From Stenotrophomonas rhizophila (GTDB lineage Bacteria; Pseudomonadota; Gammaproteobacteria; Xanthomonadales; Xanthomonadaceae): 64,000 nucleotides of DNA. The stretch is from the NCBI RefSeq assembly GCF_007667275.1, contig NZ_VDQT01000002.1, positions 806,001 through 870,000 on the forward strand, in the 5' to 3' direction. Shown piece after piece: positions 63,207 through 64,000 of the stretch. Under the pieces are notes generated by a model, which was not told the origin of the DNA, searched no databases, and saw only the letters and a list, made by a program, of their open reading frames with translations. Position 1 is the first letter of the stretch; every line of letters begins with the position of its first letter. A program made the position numbers and the translations under genes.

Positions 63207-64000
63207 ATGAGCATCGAACAGCTGGCTGAAACCGCCCAGGCCATGGTCGCCCCGGGCAAGGGCATCATCGCCATCGACGAATCCACCGGTACCATCGCCA
63301 AGCGCTTCGCCAGCGTCGGCATCGAGAATACCGAAGAGAACCGTCGTGCCTACCGCGAGCTGCTGCTGACCACGCCGAAGCTCAACGAGCATATTTCCGG
63401 CGCGATCCTGTACGACGAAACCATCCGCCAGTCGACCAAGGACGGCGTGCCGTTCGCCAAGTACATGGCCGATCACGGCATGATCCCGGGCATCAAGGTC
63501 GACAAGGGCGCCCATCCGCTGGCCGGTTGCCCGGGCGAGATGGTCACCGAAGGGCTCGACGGCCTGCGTGAGCGCCTGCAGGAGTACTACAAGCTGGGTG
63601 CGCGCTTCGCCAAGTGGCGTGCGGTGATCAACATCGGCGAAAGCATTCCGTCGGGTACCTGCATCGAGTCCAACGCCCACGCGCTGGCCCGTTATGCCGC
63701 GCTGTGCCAGGAATGCGGCCTGGTGCCGATGGTCGAGCCGGAAGTGATCATGGACGGCGACCACGACATCGAGACCTGCTACGAAGTCACCGAAGCCACC
63801 CTGCGCTCGCTGTTCGACGCGCTGTACCAGCAGAACGTGCTGCTGGAAGGCACCATCCTGAAGGCGTCGATGGTCATCTCCGGCAAGGGCTGCGACGAGC
63901 AGGCCGACGTCGAGGAAGTGGCCGAATCGACCGTCATGTGCCTCAAGAGCACCGTGCCGGCGATCCTGCCGGGCGTGGTGTTCCTGTCCGGTGGCCAGAG
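63207..64000 (+). CDS. fba: Fructose-bisphosphate aldolase class I, 3'-truncated
   Basis: The first 264 codons of a class I (Schiff-base, metal-independent) aldolase; the end is outside the window. Typical segments: GKGIIAIDESTGTIAKRF, ILYDETIRQ, GIKVDKGAHPLAG, TEGLDGLRERLQEYYKLGARFAKWR, VEPEVIMDGDHD and the Schiff-base Lys K219 in EGTILKASMV, then VFLSGGQS. This is the eukaryote-like class I family, unlike the metal-dependent class II enzyme of most gamma-proteobacteria. An ATG at 63207 with AGGAAA upstream. Has its own promoter with a palindromic operator candidate. Confidence 0.95.
   Translation, partial: MSIEQLAETAQAMVAPGKGIIAIDESTGTIAKRFASVGIENTEENRRAYRELLLTTPKLNEHISGAILYDETIRQSTKDGVPFAKYMADHGMIPGIKVDKGAHPLAGCPGEMVTEGLDGLRERLQEYYKLGARFAKWRAVINIGESIPSGTCIESNAHALARYAALCQECGLVPMVEPEVIMDGDHDIETCYEVTEATLRSLFDALYQQNVLLEGTILKASMVISGKGCDEQADVEEVAESTVMCLKSTVPAILPGVVFLSGGQ

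Overview
The window is a contiguous, GC-rich, gene-dense chromosomal segment with no rRNA, tRNA, prophage, insertion sequence or CRISPR array that I can see. It is almost certainly from a Stenotrophomonas-like member of the Xanthomonadaceae. The main pointers are many short intergenic palindromes of the GTAG type (GTAG + palindrome around CCGTTGG), the gene orders rph/yicC, gmk-rpoZ-spoT and mrcA/pilMNOPQ, a zinc-free type B L31, an S1/P1 nuclease and a class I fructose-bisphosphate aldolase. The genus call is an inference from these features; no database was consulted.

Layout. 1-1842: end of a YgfB-like gene and pepP. 1843-2422: a gene-free spacer packed with palindromic repeats, with pepQ converging from the other side. 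2423-6602 (minus): pepQ, a PilZ protein and a DUF1631 protein (likely c-di-GMP output). 6692-9663 (minus): rph, a VOC protein, rdgB and hemW, with 4-base overlaps between the first three genes. 9784-16755 (plus): yicC, gmk, rpoZ, spoT, ridA, recG (RNA decay, GMP kinase, RNA polymerase omega, ppGpp, enamine removal, DNA repair). 16891-19805: nucleoside hydrolase, L31, citrate synthase. 20104-26792: a complete CS1/CFA-I-type (class 5) chaperone-usher fimbrial operon (major subunit, usher, tip adhesin, chaperone), followed after 11 bases by a YadA-like trimeric autotransporter. 26809-27456 (minus): a nucleotidyltransferase-like protein. 27704-35429: mrcA (PBP1A) divergent from the type IV pilus alignment/secretin operon pilMNOPQ. 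35528-35800: a small Cys-cluster protein. 35891-42733: a six-gene MoxR/DUF58/Bat operon. 42795-46790: a dicarboxylate-type symporter, a small secreted protein, transketolase. 47061-49010 (minus): an acetyl-CoA hydrolase/transferase family protein. 49133-51262: a BlaI-type repressor, an M56 metalloprotease fused to a TonB-like C-terminus, and a lipoprotein, behind a promoter carrying two palindromic operators. 51265-53612 (minus): MBL-fold hydrolase, S1/P1 nuclease, OmpW-like porin. 53814-64000: a glycolytic cluster gapA, (DUF2339, DUF3999), pgk, HAD phosphatase, pyk, fba (cut by the window end).

How the parts work together. The last 10 kb plus tkt form a central carbon module: GAPDH, PGK, PK and aldolase, with transketolase nearby. 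Two surface-adhesion systems (class 5 fimbriae with an autotransporter, and the type IV pilus assembly complex) lie about 4 kb apart, separated by the nucleotidyltransferase-like gene and mrcA.

Most genes are ordinary housekeeping or well-known accessory families. The parts I would look at again are: the autotransporter attached to the fimbrial operon; the BlaI/M56-TonB unit with its two operators; the 27-base palindrome in front of fba; a 40-base perfect inverted repeat at 55083-55212; a nested inverted repeat at 46881-47005; and palindromic repeats that contain the stop codons of recG and the DUF3999 gene.
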